In this document: one piece after another, positions 43,143-54,018 of the stretch
Layout: every line of letters begins with the position of its first letter
How positions within the stretch are numbered: the stretch's first letter is position 1
Notes under the pieces: generated by a model
Database searches by the model: none
Told to the model about the DNA's origin: nothing
What the model saw: only the letters and a program-made list of their open reading frames with translations
Program-made: the position numbers and the translations under genes
Source of the DNA: Clostridium tunisiense TJ
Lineage (GTDB): Bacteria > Bacillota > Clostridia > Clostridiales > Clostridiaceae
Length of the DNA: 64,000 nucleotides
Reading direction: 5' to 3'
Assembly (NCBI RefSeq): GCF_000300195.1
Contig: NZ_AMQH01000002.1
Location: 248,001-312,000 of the forward strand

Positions 43143-43397
43143 TTATCCTTCAATCGTTTTATATTTCATTTTTGTGGCTTTTCCACCTCTAATGTGTCTC
43201 TCTGCTTTATTTAAATTTAAGATAGTTTTTGCTTCTTCAGCTACTTGAGGATTTATTTTAGGTAATCTCTCAGTCATATCCTTGTGTATTGTACTTTTAC
43301 TAACTCCAAAAACTGATGCTGTTTTTCTTATAGTAGCTTGTGATTCAATAATGTATCTAGCGACCTCCAGTACTCTATCTTCGATGTAATCTTTCAA
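43143..43397 (-). CDS. spoIIID: Sporulation transcriptional regulator SpoIIID
   Basis: The 84-residue protein begins with a TTG codon behind AAGGAGGT and contains YIIESQATIRKTASVFGVSK followed by STIHKDMTERLPKINP, the helix-turn-helix and flanking helices of SpoIIID. It works in the mother cell, switching genes between the SigE and SigK stages. Its setting between spoIIQ and mbl is the conserved one. Confidence 0.97.
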   Translation of the reverse strand: MKDYIEDRVLEVARYIIESQATIRKTASVFGVSKSTIHKDMTERLPKINPQVAEEAKTILNLNKAERHIRGGKATKMKYKTIEG

Positions 43398-43464
43398 AGT
43401 GTTACCTCCTTAACCCTTCTATATTTATAAATATGCTGAAAACTAATGTTAAATTACTTTCTTA

Positions 43465-43499
43465 TTAGTCATTTTCCGATTATATCGGAAAATGACTAA
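43465..43499. repeat. 16-bp perfect hairpin between spoIIQ and spoIIID
   Basis: TTAGTCATTTTCCGAT (43465-43480) pairs perfectly with 43484-43499 around a 3-base loop. There is no T tract on the minus strand, on which both flanking genes lie. It may end spoIIQ transcription, or protect an mRNA end. Confidence 0.65.
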
Positions 43500-43523
43500 A
43501 ATAAATTTTTAAAACTATGTTAT

Positions 43524-44210
43524 TTACTTTTTGTAGTTAACATATGAAGCTGGATCTACATTTTTTCCATCCTTAAGAACTTCGAAGTGAAGGTATGTAC
43601 CATACTCTTCATAAGCTAAGTTAGTAGTATTTCCAACTTTACCAATTTCTTGAGAAGCTTTTACTTTATCACCTTTTTTTACTGCTAGCTTTTCGTCTAA
43701 ATTAGCATATCTAGTAACTAACCCATTTTGATGGTCAATTTCTACAAATACACCTTCAGTAGTACGATCTACATTTTTTACAACTCCGTCTGAAGCTGCT
43801 ACAACAGATGCACCCTTTTCAGCTTTAATATCCATTGCTGGGTGAGTCTTGTGATCATTTGTAGTTTTAAACTTAACTGGATCCTCTGAATAGGCTCTAC
43901 CTAAAGAACCTTTAACTGGACTAACAAAGTTTTTGTTTCCTGTGTTAGAAACAGCTTGACTTTTGTTCTGAACTTGTACATTTGGTACTGGTTTTATATC
44001 TTCCTTCACTTGAAGAGCACCTTGAGGATCTTTTGGCTCAACTACTGTACCCTTTTGTTCCTGTGTTGTAGTTGGATTTATTGCTGTATCTTTATTTCCT
44101 CCAGCTGTAATAGCTGCTACTGTTGCTACAGCACATAAACATACAAAGAGTATTACGTAAAAGCCCTCCTTCTTAATAAACTGTTTAAACTTATTAAATT
44201 TATTGTTCAT
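43524..44210 (-). CDS. spoIIQ: SpoIIQ-like M23 family protein
   Basis: The 228-residue protein has an N-terminal membrane segment (about 17-36), a Pro/Gln/Thr-rich linker and an M23/LytM domain (about 95-220). Zinc-ligand positions THPAMDI (His, Asp) and the His of YLHFEV are present, but the first His of the usual HxH catalytic motif is Tyr. SpoIIQ is made in the forespore and binds SpoIIIAH to join the two membranes during engulfment. Its place next to spoIID and spoIIID supports this assignment over a general cell-wall hydrolase. GGAGGTG lies before the ATG. Confidence 0.88.
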   Translation of the reverse strand: MNNKFNKFKQFIKKEGFYVILFVCLCAVATVAAITAGGNKDTAINPTTTQEQKGTVVEPKDPQGALQVKEDIKPVPNVQVQNKSQAVSNTGNKNFVSPVKGSLGRAYSEDPVKFKTTNDHKTHPAMDIKAEKGASVVAASDGVVKNVDRTTEGVFVEIDHQNGLVTRYANLDEKLAVKKGDKVKASQEIGKVGNTTNLAYEEYGTYLHFEVLKDGKNVDPASYVNYKK

Positions 44211-44292
44211 AAAAACACCTCCACCTGTATTCTGGACTCATATTTGGAAAATAATACATGCAAAAGAAAATTTTTTATATTTTTTTATAACA

Positions 44293-44331
44293 AAAGCACC
44301 TGAAGAAGTTTTTTCCTTCTCCAGGTGCTCT
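44293..44331 (-). terminator. Terminator between spoIID and spoIIQ
   Basis: On the minus strand GAGCACCTGGAGAAG pairs with CTTCTTCAGGTGCTT (minor mismatch) around a loop, followed by TTGTTATAAAAAA; a strong hairpin with a modest T tract. Confidence 0.8.
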
Positions 44332-44359
44332 TATTATGTTTGTATCAATACTTATTAAT

Positions 44360-45478
44360 TTATTTATTTATAGTCTCAATATTAACACCACTATAGTAAT
44401 GACAAAGTATATCCTTATACGCTTTACCTGCTTTCGCCATTACATTGGCTCCCCATTGACTCATACCAACTCCATGACCACTACCTACACATCTAATTAC
44501 TATATCTTTATCTAAAAACTCCATTTGAAAGTTTGCAGACTTTAAATTAAATAGCACTCTAAAAGTTTTTCCTGGTATAGTTATGTTTCCAAGTTTGATT
44601 TCCTTTACACTTCCACCTTCAGTTCTACTCATTATTTTAACCTGACTTTTAACTTTGCTTGCACTTACTCCTGCATCCTTATACTGGTTGTTTATGGTAG
44701 ATGTAAACTTAGAAATAGGTATGGTCACACTACTTTTATAACTAGGAGATACATCTTCACCTGGGCTATCTACACTTCTTAAATAAGGTAATGCACTAAC
44801 AAATACCTCTTCTACATTTTCTGTCTTACCACCACTAGTAGAAAAATAGTATGCACCTTTTGCAAGTTCATTATTATAGGTAAGCACCATTCCCTTGGTT
44901 TCATTTACTGCCTCTTCAATTTTAGCCCAATTTTTTTCCCCATTTACACCCCAAGCCTTTAACCTTGCTTCCTTATTCATATACACTTGACAATGTACTG
45001 TATCACAGAGGTCTGCTCCCTTAGCATTTGCACAAGCTCCACCCAAAGCTTTCGTATGGGCTACAGTATAAGTCCTTGCCGCAATAGCTTGAGCTTTTAA
45101 CGCTTCAATTTCAAAGGTCACAGGCATTTCACTACTTATAACCCCTTTAATATATTCTTCTAAAGGCAAATTAACAACTCGTCCTTCCTTGGTTAAATAT
45201 ACCTTTACATCACTTATCACCAGATTAAACTCTTTCTTTGTTTCACCTTGTTCCTTTGACACTATTTCTCCCTCATTGCTATTTTGTACATTTTCTTCTA
45301 TATTAGCAATATTCCCATTTTCAGGGCTTGTTTCATTTCTTCCCAAAATTAAATAAACAGATATAAATAAGAAGCCAACAGCTAATCCAAAATACATAAA
45401 TATATTCAATAATGGCTTTGCAGATTTATATAGGTTTCTTCCATAGTTTATTCTTTTATTAGTTTTATAGTAGCTCAT
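44360..45478 (-). CDS. spoIID: Stage II sporulation protein D (lytic transglycosylase)
   Basis: The 372-residue protein has an N-terminal membrane segment (about 26-46), a charged linker, and the SpoIID domain: LPLEEYIKGVISSEMPVTFE with the catalytic Glu, LKAQAIAARTYTVAH, and the C-terminal GSGHGVGMSQWGANVMAKAG. SpoIID cleaves peptidoglycan in engulfment with SpoIIM and SpoIIP. It contains two cysteine pairs (CANAKGADLCDTVHC) that are common to the family's zinc site. It follows murA, as in Bacillus. Confidence 0.96.
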   Translation of the reverse strand: MSYYKTNKRINYGRNLYKSAKPLLNIFMYFGLAVGFLFISVYLILGRNETSPENGNIANIEENVQNSNEGEIVSKEQGETKKEFNLVISDVKVYLTKEGRVVNLPLEEYIKGVISSEMPVTFEIEALKAQAIAARTYTVAHTKALGGACANAKGADLCDTVHCQVYMNKEARLKAWGVNGEKNWAKIEEAVNETKGMVLTYNNELAKGAYYFSTSGGKTENVEEVFVSALPYLRSVDSPGEDVSPSYKSSVTIPISKFTSTINNQYKDAGVSASKVKSQVKIMSRTEGGSVKEIKLGNITIPGKTFRVLFNLKSANFQMEFLDKDIVIRCVGSGHGVGMSQWGANVMAKAGKAYKDILCHYYSGVNIETINK

Positions 45479-45576
45479 TATTTTTCCTTCCTTTCGTTAT
45501 GGATATTAAATTGTATTACAAATATGGTCCTAATATTACTAAAAACATATATTTTATGAAATTTCATGGATAAAAA

Positions 45577-45618
45577 AATAAGGTCATAATTATCTATCAG
45601 GATAATTACGACCTTATT
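45577..45618 (-). terminator. Terminator of murA
   Basis: AATAAGGTCATAATTATC (45577-45594) pairs with 45601-45618 with one wobble; the minus strand continues TTTTTATCC. Confidence 0.88.
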
Positions 45619-45624
45619 TTCACC

Positions 45625-46881
45625 TTATTCTACTCTTACAACATCTGCTCCCAAAGCCTTTAATTTTTTCTCAATGGAAACATACCCTCTATCTATGTGA
45701 TATACATCATTAATAACAGTTTCTCCTTTAGCACATAAACCAGCTAAAATTAAGGAAGCTCCTGCCCTTAAATCTGTTGCCTTTACTTCAGCTCCTGTAA
45801 AATCATGAACACCTTCAATTATAGCACTTCTTCCATCAATTTTGATATTTCCACCCATTCTTGTAAGTTCTCCAACCTGCATAAATCTATTTTCAAAGAT
45901 AGTTTCAGTTATTATGCTTGTACCTTGAACCTTAGCTAATAAACTCATCATCTGGGATTGCATATCTGTAGGGAATCCTGGATAAGGCATGGTTATAATA
46001 TCAATAGGCTTTAACTCCACCTCGCCATTAATAACCATAGTGTCATTATTTATGTCTATCTTTACACCCATTTCTCTAAGCTTTGCAATAACTGGTTTCA
46101 AATACCTCTCATTTATACCCTTCAAAGTAATTGTACTGTTAGTTATTGCTGCTGCTATCATAAAAGTTCCTGCTTCTATTCTATCAAATATAGGCTGATA
46201 TTCTATTCCTGTAAGTTTTTCCACCCCAATTATAGTAATGGTATCACTACCTTCACCCTCAATATTAGCTCCTAGTTTTTTTAAGAACATAGCTAAATCA
46301 ATAATTTCAGGTTCCTTAGCAGCATTTTCAATAACCGTAGTGCCTTTAGCTAAAGTAGCAGCCATCATTATATTTTCAGTAGCGCCTACTGATGGAAAAT
46401 CTAAATATACATTAGCCCCTATTAAATTGTCTGCAACAGCTTCAACATAGCCATGACCAACCTTTATTTTAGCTCCCAAAGCAGCTAACCCTTTAAGATG
46501 TAAATCTATTGGCCTAGACCCAATATTACATCCTCCTGGAAGAGAAATTTTGAATCTACCAAATCTAGCTAGCATTGCACCCATTACTAAAAATGAGGCT
46601 CTCATTTTTCTTACTAATTCATCACTTACATTTACGTCACTTAAATTGCTTGTGTCAATTTCAACTATATTATTAGCTTTATCTATATTAACTTTTGCAA
46701 GAAGTGTTTTTAAAACATCACATAATACAAATACATCTTCTAGCATGGGGGAGTTTTTGATAGTACACTTTCCTCCACTTAAAATTGTTGCTGCAAGTAT
46801 TGGTAGTACAGAGTTTTTTGCTGAACTTATGTTCACTTCTCCACTTAGCTTTTTACCACCCTTTATAATAAATTTACCCAT
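45625..46881 (-). CDS. murA: UDP-N-acetylglucosamine 1-carboxyvinyltransferase MurA
   Basis: The 418-residue protein catalyses the first committed step of peptidoglycan synthesis, adding enolpyruvate from PEP to UDP-GlcNAc. Visible marks are KNSVLPILAATIL near the start, the catalytic loop LPGGCNIGSRPIDLHLKGL with the Cys that binds PEP (and fosfomycin), and TDLRAGASLILAGL near the end. The ATG at 46881 is preferred as GGAGG lies six bases before it. It follows ywmB closely. Confidence 0.97.
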   Translation of the reverse strand: MGKFIIKGGKKLSGEVNISSAKNSVLPILAATILSGGKCTIKNSPMLEDVFVLCDVLKTLLAKVNIDKANNIVEIDTSNLSDVNVSDELVRKMRASFLVMGAMLARFGRFKISLPGGCNIGSRPIDLHLKGLAALGAKIKVGHGYVEAVADNLIGANVYLDFPSVGATENIMMAATLAKGTTVIENAAKEPEIIDLAMFLKKLGANIEGEGSDTITIIGVEKLTGIEYQPIFDRIEAGTFMIAAAITNSTITLKGINERYLKPVIAKLREMGVKIDINNDTMVINGEVELKPIDIITMPYPGFPTDMQSQMMSLLAKVQGTSIITETIFENRFMQVGELTRMGGNIKIDGRSAIIEGVHDFTGAEVKATDLRAGASLILAGLCAKGETVINDVYHIDRGYVSIEKKLKALGADVVRVE

Positions 46882-46908
46882 TTTCATCCTCCAATTATCA
46901 TGCTATCT

Positions 46909-47607
46909 TTAATAATCTAAAGTTATTTCTGGTGTGCCCATTACTAAATAGCATCCTGAGGAATACTTAACCACCGCACAATGAAAATCTACATCCATGG
47001 TTCCAACTTTTTTAGAATCATATAAATTAGTATTGCAAATAATACTATACCCATTATACAACTTAGCTTTATTAATATTCTTAGCTTTACTTTGCTCAAG
47101 TTCATTCATTACAAAATTATTAACTTCATCTAAGTTGTTGTTTAAGATTTTACCTTTTATACATTGTGAGTAAGTTATCCTGCTATTTACATGGGATAAA
47201 ATCTCTGAAAGTTTACTTCTTAGTTCCTTTGTTCTATTTTCTTTTTCCTTTTTTATTACTGTAATCACAACTATATTTTTGTCTTTATAAGGTGTTGAGG
47301 TTATGCTTCCTTTATAAATTTCATTAGAAAATATAATGTTGCTAAATTCATCCTCATCATTCACAGTATATTCCATTTCCCCTAAAGTGGTACTTGCTTT
47401 CCTTATTATTTCCTTACAAGCATTCATCCCTTGAGAATCCGAATTAAAGGTGGCTGTAACTGAGTATTCACTCACTTCTATATTGCTATTAGATAAGAGT
47501 TTTTCAAACATATCAACTTGACCTTGTACATAAATAAAACTGCTATTAATCACCAATATAATTAGTGTTAGGATTAATACTATAACTGCTTTAAATTTAA
47601 AATTCAT
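46909..47607 (-). CDS. ywmB: YwmB-family protein (DUF1779)
   Basis: The 232-residue protein has an N-terminal hydrophobic segment (about 8-28) that is a signal or anchor, then a mixed alpha/beta region with EYSVTATFNSDSQGMNACKE and a second half of similar size. Weak sequence marks and the position just before murA, as in Bacillus subtilis, identify it as YwmB, whose fold resembles TATA-box-binding protein; its function is unknown and it acts outside the membrane. GGGGGAG lies before the ATG. Confidence 0.75.
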   Translation of the reverse strand: MNFKFKAVIVLILTLIILVINSSFIYVQGQVDMFEKLLSNSNIEVSEYSVTATFNSDSQGMNACKEIIRKASTTLGEMEYTVNDEDEFSNIIFSNEIYKGSITSTPYKDKNIVVITVIKKEKENRTKELRSKLSEILSHVNSRITYSQCIKGKILNNNLDEVNNFVMNELEQSKAKNINKAKLYNGYSIICNTNLYDSKKVGTMDVDFHCAVVKYSSGCYLVMGTPEITLDY

Positions 47608-47690
47608 ATTAACTCCCCCTTATAACTTAAAGTATTAACAATCTTCCAAATCTTATTCCATATATTTACATTTATATGTTATAGGAATAA

Positions 47691-47722
47691 AATCGCCTCT
47701 CCAAACTGTAATGGAGAGGATT
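47691..47722 (-). terminator. Terminator of the SLAP lipoprotein gene
   Basis: CCTCTCC and GGAGAGG pair around a 10-base loop; the minus strand ends CGATTTTATTCC. Confidence 0.75.
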
Positions 47723-47778
47723 TAAGGGAATTAATATTACTATTCTTAATATCAATATATAAAATTACTTGAAAAATG

Positions 47779-48333
47779 TTACTTTCTATTATATCCCGTT
47801 GAATATTCTAGTATATACTCCTCTAAATCAGCGGTCTTGTTTAAAATGTGATCAGGTTCATAAATTAGATTCCATACCCTAGATTCACCTGCATTAAGTT
47901 CTCCAAATTCATCCTTTGAAAGCTCAAATGTAGCTGTGGCTATAACTTCACCATTCTTTTTTATATCTACCTTCGCATCTATATTATACACAGTATAGTT
48001 ATATCCATTTCTAATAAATACAGATAAAACCAAGGCTCCATCTTGCCTAAATTTTGCAGAAAAACCATTGAAACTAATATTATCTTTTTCTGGATTTCCT
48101 AATTTGTCTAAGTATCCTTGCAACTGGTTCCTAGTTTCCTCGGAAACTTCATCTTGATTAACTTTAGGTCCAAAGCTAAAGTGTTGAGGCTTCAAGTCTT
48201 CATCCTTACTTTTAACATTACCAGCTACTTCACCCTTATTAGTATCTTTAAACTTATTTTCTTTCACTTGCCCCTTTCCACACCCTGTAATAAGAAAACA
48301 TATTATCAATATTACTCCAATTATTTTTTTCAT
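47779..48333 (-). CDS. SLAP-domain lipoprotein
   Basis: The 184-residue protein starts with a lipoprotein signal peptide (MKKIIGVILIICFLITGCGK, lipobox LITGC with Cys18). After a charged linker it carries a SLAP-type domain (about 85-180) with FRQDGALVLSVFIRNGYNYT, ATATFELSKDEFGEL and AGESRVWNLIYEP. SLAP domains occur in Firmicute surface and accessory Sec proteins; the role of this one is unknown. It lies between the ATP synthase operon and ywmB and has its own terminator. Confidence 0.8.
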   Translation of the reverse strand: MKKIIGVILIICFLITGCGKGQVKENKFKDTNKGEVAGNVKSKDEDLKPQHFSFGPKVNQDEVSEETRNQLQGYLDKLGNPEKDNISFNGFSAKFRQDGALVLSVFIRNGYNYTVYNIDAKVDIKKNGEVIATATFELSKDEFGELNAGESRVWNLIYEPDHILNKTADLEEYILEYSTGYNRK

Positions 48334-48657
48334 ATTAAATCTCCTAGCATAGATATATATTTACAGTATATTCATGACTTCTACTTTACTGTAGAAAAGT
48401 AATTCTCTAGTCCTCATTACTAGCTAATTCCTTTAACAAAATTAAGCTTTATTAAGCTAAGAATTCTTTACCCAAGTTAAAATTCCTGCTAACGCTCTAA
48501 GCTAAATGCATTTTTTAGTATTTACTAAGATTTAAATTCATCATTTTATCTATTTTATACATATACCTCATTATTTATTACTATACGTAGGTATAATAAT
48601 AAATAATTGTCCCTATGAAAAAAGCAGATACTTGAGTATCTGCTTTTTCATAGGTGT
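48334..48657. other. Intergenic region between the lipoprotein gene and atpC
   Basis: No gene seen in this AT-rich stretch, which holds the ATP synthase operon terminator and presumably the lipoprotein promoter. Confidence 0.6.
48613..48653 (-). terminator. Terminator of the ATP synthase operon
   Basis: CTATGAAAAA plus GCAGATAC pairs with GTATCTGC plus TTTTTCATAG around a TTGA loop with one bulged A. The T run lies in the stem itself. Confidence 0.85.
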
Positions 48658-49065
48658 TTATATTTGTTGAGCAAGCTTTAATCTAGCTAAAGCTCTTAAA
48701 AGTGCTAGTTGTACCCTAGTTGAATCTAAATTTTTATCTTTTTCTTTCATCCTAGACTCTGCACGTTCCTTAGCCTTTTCTGCTCTTTCCTTGTCTATTT
48801 CTTCTGGCCATTCTGCTGAGTTACAAAGCAAAACTGCCTTATTATTATTTACCTTAAACACACCATCGGATGTAAATGCAGTATGTTGTTTTCCACTTAC
48901 ATCTTGAAAAGTTGTCACTGTAGGTACTAAAGTAGCTATCATAGGTGCATGATTTGGAAGAATTCCAAAATGCCCTTCACTTCCTTCAGAATTTAAGGAT
49001 ACTACTTCTCCTATGAATAACTCTCTATCTGGCGTAATTATTGTAAGATGAAATTTGTTTTCCAT
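48658..49065 (-). CDS. atpC: ATP synthase F1 epsilon subunit
   Basis: The 135-residue protein has the N-terminal beta-barrel (LTIITPDRELFIGEVVSLNS, then GHFGILPNHAPMIATL) and the two-helix C-terminal domain (AEWPEEIDKERAEKAKERAE). Epsilon connects the central stalk to the c-ring and can inhibit ATP hydrolysis. It is last in the operon, 41 bases after atpD. Confidence 0.97.
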   Translation of the reverse strand: MENKFHLTIITPDRELFIGEVVSLNSEGSEGHFGILPNHAPMIATLVPTVTTFQDVSGKQHTAFTSDGVFKVNNNKAVLLCNSAEWPEEIDKERAEKAKERAESRMKEKDKNLDSTRVQLALLRALARLKLAQQI

Positions 49066-49106
49066 AGTTTTTCACTTCCATTCCAATAATTATGAGCCAT
49101 AGGCAT

Positions 49107-50519
<1,413 letters not shown>

Positions 50520-50537
50520 TTAGTGCCTTTTATGCCA

Positions 50538-51392
50538 CTATTTTTGTGCTTGAGCACCGCCCACTATTTCTGATATTTCTTGCGTAATAGCACTTTGTCT
50601 AATTCTGTTATACTTTAAATTCAGCTTACCAATTAGCTCATCGGCATTTTTAGTGGCACCTTCCATAGCTTCCATTCTGTAGCTTTGTTCTGATACCTTT
50701 GCATTAACCATTGCATTTAATACTAACGAATTTAAATAAGGTGCTATTAACTTATCTAGAAACTCTTCTTTATCTCCTTCAATATCAAAATTACTTTCAT
50801 AACTCTCACTTGAGGACTCTGAAATTAAAGGTAATAACTTCACTGACACCGGACCCTTTCTAAGTTGGTTTACAAACTTAGTATAAACTAAGTGTACTTC
50901 CCCAACTTCGCCATTTGTGAACATATTTAGCCCATGTCTGCAAATTATGCTGGACTCCTTAACTGTTGGCACATCTGGGATTTCAATATATTCAGCCACA
51001 GTGTCGTATCTGTACTTTCTCAGTAGTGTTCTTCCTCTTTGTCCAATCATCATAACAATATAGTTTTCCTTATCAGTTCCAATTATCTCATTGGTCTTAG
51101 ATAAAATACTACTATTATAAGAACCACAAAGCCCCATATCTGAAGTTACTACGATAATTAGTTTTTTACTGCTATTATTCCCTTTTATAAGTATATTTTC
51201 ACTTGATAATGAAGGAATTACTTCATCCACAATTTCCTTATATGCATTGAAGTAGTTATTGTTTTCATTTAACCTTGCTCTAGCTTTCTTTAGTTTAGAC
51301 GTGGCAACCAGACCCATGGCCTTTGTAATTTTCTTAGTATTTTGCACTGATTTAATTCTTCTTTTAATATTAACTAATCCTGTTGCTGCCAT
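50538..51392 (-). CDS. atpG: ATP synthase F1 gamma subunit
   Basis: The 284-residue central-stalk protein has the two terminal helices typical of gamma: INIKRRIKSVQNTKKITKAM-like start (VNIKRRIKSVQNTKKITKAM) and EGATKNADELIGKLNLKYNR near the end. The ATG at 51392 has GGAGGTGGG before it; the frame is open six codons further. It lies 29 bases after atpA. Confidence 0.96.
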   Translation of the reverse strand: MAATGLVNIKRRIKSVQNTKKITKAMGLVATSKLKKARARLNENNNYFNAYKEIVDEVIPSLSSENILIKGNNSSKKLIIVVTSDMGLCGSYNSSILSKTNEIIGTDKENYIVMMIGQRGRTLLRKYRYDTVAEYIEIPDVPTVKESSIICRHGLNMFTNGEVGEVHLVYTKFVNQLRKGPVSVKLLPLISESSSESYESNFDIEGDKEEFLDKLIAPYLNSLVLNAMVNAKVSEQSYRMEAMEGATKNADELIGKLNLKYNRIRQSAITQEISEIVGGAQAQK

Positions 51393-51421
51393 GTTTCCCA
51401 CCTCCTGCAAAACCTAGTAGA

Positions 51422-52939
51422 TTAACTAAGTTCTGCTAAAAATATCTTTTTGTATTCATCAATAGCCTCATTTAAATTTGCCTTTATCTCATCATCCAAA
51501 GCTTTTCTTTCATTGATAAGCTTTGTAATTTCTCTATAATGAGTATCTATATACTCTAAGAAACTCTTCTCAAAGCTTTTGATTTTATTAACAGGTATAT
51601 CCATTAAGAAATTATTAACCCCTGCATAAAGGATTGCAATTTGTTTCTCTACGTCCATAGGAACATATTGATCTTGCTTTAATATCTCTATTAATCTTTT
51701 TCCTTTTTCAAGTCTCTTAACAGTTTCCTTATCTAAGTCAGATCCGAACTGTGAAAAGTTTGCAAGTTCTCTATATTGAGCTAATTCTAATCTTAAAGTT
51801 GCTGCAACTTGTTTCATTGCTTTTATTTGAGCACTTCCTCCAACCCTTGAAACTGATATTCCCGCATTAACTGCTGGTCTTTGTCCTGAATAGAAAAGCT
51901 CAGCCTCTAAGAATATCTGTCCATCTGTAATTGAGATTACATTTGTCGGTATATAAGCTGTAACATCTCCTGCCAAAGTCTCTATAATTGGAAGGGCAGT
52001 AATGGATCCTCCTCCAAGTTTTTCTGAAAGCTTAGCAGCTCTTTCAAGTAGTCTTGAGTGTAGATAGAATACATCTCCAGGGTACGCTTCTCTTCCTGGT
52101 GGTCTTTTAAGAAGTAACGACATGGCTCTATAAGCTACTGCATGTTTTGATAAATCATCATAAATTATCAAAACATCTTTTCCCTGATGCATGAAGTACT
52201 CTCCCATACTACAACCAGCAAAAGGTGCTAAATATTGTAATGGTGCAGACTGAGAAGCAGTGGCTGCAACTACTATTGTATAGTCCATAGCACCCATTTC
52301 TCCTAGTGTATTAACAATATGAGCAACTGTAGACTGCTTTTGGCCTATAGCCACATATATACAAACTACATCCTTACCCTTTTGATTTAATATAGCATCA
52401 ATAGCCAGCGCTGTTTTACCAGTTTGTCTATCTCCTATAATAAGCTCCCTTTGTCCTTTTCCTATAGGTATCATAGAGTCAATAGCTTTAATACCTGTTT
52501 GTAAAGGTTCCTTAACCGATTGTCTTTCAATAACACCTGGTGCTTCCACCTCTACAGGTCTGTATTTCTCTGTAATTATAGGACCCTTGCCATCTACTGG
52601 CTGACCAAGAGAATCTACAACTCTACCAATAAGCTCTTCACCTACTGGAACTTCTACAACTCTACCAGTTCTCTTAACAATATCCCCTTCTCTTATACCT
52701 TCCTCTGATCCTAGTAACACACAACCAACATTGTCTTGTTCTAAGTTTAGAGCAATACCATAAACTTCATTTGGGAATTCCAAAAGTTCTCCTTCTAGAC
52801 AATCATCTAGTCCATAAACCCTTGCTATTCCATCCCCAATTTGAATAATGGTTCCTGAATCAATTGTATTTATATGGCTCTCATATCTTTCAAGCTCTTT
52901 TTTTATAATAGATGTTATTTCACCTGGTTTAATGTGCAT
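51422..52939 (-). CDS. atpA: ATP synthase F1 alpha subunit
   Basis: The 505-residue non-catalytic nucleotide-binding subunit has the P-loop [20 protein letters not shown] and [20 protein letters not shown] with the Arg finger region ([11 protein letters not shown]). The N-terminal [19 protein letters not shown] is the segment that binds the delta subunit, of interest because delta is unusual here. Confidence 0.98.
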   Translation of the reverse strand: MHIKPGEITSIIKKELERYESHINTIDSGTIIQIGDGIARVYGLDDCLEGELLEFPNEVYGIALNLEQDNVGCVLLGSEEGIREGDIVKRTGRVVEVPVGEELIGRVVDSLGQPVDGKGPIITEKYRPVEVEAPGVIERQSVKEPLQTGIKAIDSMIPIGKGQRELIIGDRQTGKTALAIDAILNQKGKDVVCIYVAIGQKQSTVAHIVNTLGEMGAMDYTIVVAATASQSAPLQYLAPFAGCSMGEYFMHQGKDVLIIYDDLSKHAVAYRAMSLLLKRPPGREAYPGDVFYLHSRLLERAAKLSEKLGGGSITALPIIETLAGDVTAYIPTNVISITDGQIFLEAELFYSGQRPAVNAGISVSRVGGSAQIKAMKQVAATLRLELAQYRELANFSQFGSDLDKETVKRLEKGKRLIEILKQDQYVPMDVEKQIAILYAGVNNFLMDIPVNKIKSFEKSFLEYIDTHYREITKLINERKALDDEIKANLNEAIDEYKKIFLAELS

Positions 52940-52977
52940 AATTTCACCTCTACTCCTATAACTTGCTCACAAATTTA

Positions 52978-54015
52978 TTAGGACATTGTTCTTCTTATGG
53001 TTGTTAGTTTTCCCTTAACTGTACCATCAGTAATATCATCACCAATTCTTACATAAACTCCACCTATGAGACTTTTATCTATCTTTTCAGTAATTACAAT
53101 TCTTCTTCTATAAAAATCTTCCAAGCAGTTTTTTAAGTTATTTTTTTGTTCTTCAGTTAAAGGAATCACTGTTTTTATTTCCGCGTTTAATATCTTATTA
53201 AAGTTATCTGGTCCTTTAAATCCTTCATGGAATTTTCCTAAATCCTCACCAGTAGTTAGTTCCTCTAAAAAATCCCCTTCAATTACATCATTACCAATTA
53301 TAACTTTAACACCACTTATAATTGAAGCATCAAAAACCTGCTTTATAACTATGTCTCTGCTATAAAATTTCCCAAGATTTAATCTTAGTGTTTCTATTTT
53401 TTCCTGAGAAAGAGGACTAGAAGTTATAACCTCTGCTACCAATTCTTTATTTAATTCATTAAAGTTATATCTGGATCTTTGATTATTTTCCACTAAATCC
53501 TTCATATCTTTTAACTTATTTTTTACTGAACCGTCTATAACATCACTACCTACCATGACAATTATTCCACCTATGATAGATTTATCTATTTCTTCTTCAA
53601 GAATAATTTCTTTTCTATAGGTTTTTTCTAATTTTTCCTGTAGAGTTTCTTTTTGAAGCGATGTTAGGGGTACTACAGTTTTAACCTTAGCCAATACTCT
53701 ATTAGTACGTTCTAAATGAATTAATTTAAATTGATTATATTTTTCTTTTAGATAAAGTATCCTCTCTTTTTCAATAAGCAAAAGAAGGAAATTCAATATT
53801 TCTTGAGAAATCTTTCCTTCATAAATCTCTTTGAAAATTCTTTTCTTAGCTGATTTGCTTATTTGAGGATGCTTTGTAATCTTAATAAGGCCTTCATTGT
53901 TTGTTATTTCTTCAACTATAGTTTCCAATTCTTCTAGGACCTGTTCTATGTTGCCTTTTTCACTACAAGCATCATAAAGAGCAAGTGCGTATCTTCTATC
54001 TAAAAACTCATACAT
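52978..54015 (-). CDS. atpH: ATP synthase delta subunit with triplicated C-terminal domain
   Basis: The position between atpF and atpA and the N-terminal domain (about 1-105; RRYALALYDACSEKGNIEQV, NEGLIKITKHPQIS) identify delta, the cap joining F1 to the peripheral stalk. The usual delta is about 180 residues; this is 345. The extra length is two more copies of the C-terminal domain: repeats at about 109-175, 193-259 and 278-344, each with an A-x-[VI]-x-[TS] strand, PL-x5-K, FYxRxI/YRKEI, the [IF]D-x-S-[IL]-I-x-G segment and a GxDVI/GDDIT-D/EG turn. Copies 1 and 3 are closest. The three copies differ throughout, so this is an old duplication and not a recent or assembly artefact. The frame is intact and spacing to atpF (3 bases) is tight. 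How the extra domains bind the b subunits is unknown. Confidence 0.93.
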   Translation of the reverse strand: MYEFLDRRYALALYDACSEKGNIEQVLEELETIVEEITNNEGLIKITKHPQISKSAKKRIFKEIYEGKISQEILNFLLLLIEKERILYLKEKYNQFKLIHLERTNRVLAKVKTVVPLTSLQKETLQEKLEKTYRKEIILEEEIDKSIIGGIIVMVGSDVIDGSVKNKLKDMKDLVENNQRSRYNFNELNKELVAEVITSSPLSQEKIETLRLNLGKFYSRDIVIKQVFDASIISGVKVIIGNDVIEGDFLEELTTGEDLGKFHEGFKGPDNFNKILNAEIKTVIPLTEEQKNNLKNCLEDFYRRRIVITEKIDKSLIGGVYVRIGDDITDGTVKGKLTTIRRTMS

Positions 54016-54018
54016 GGT

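Noticed and set aside
52978..54015. AtpH enlargement as an assembly error or recent DNA duplication
   Set aside because: The three repeats differ at most positions in DNA and protein, so they cannot be copies of the same reads.
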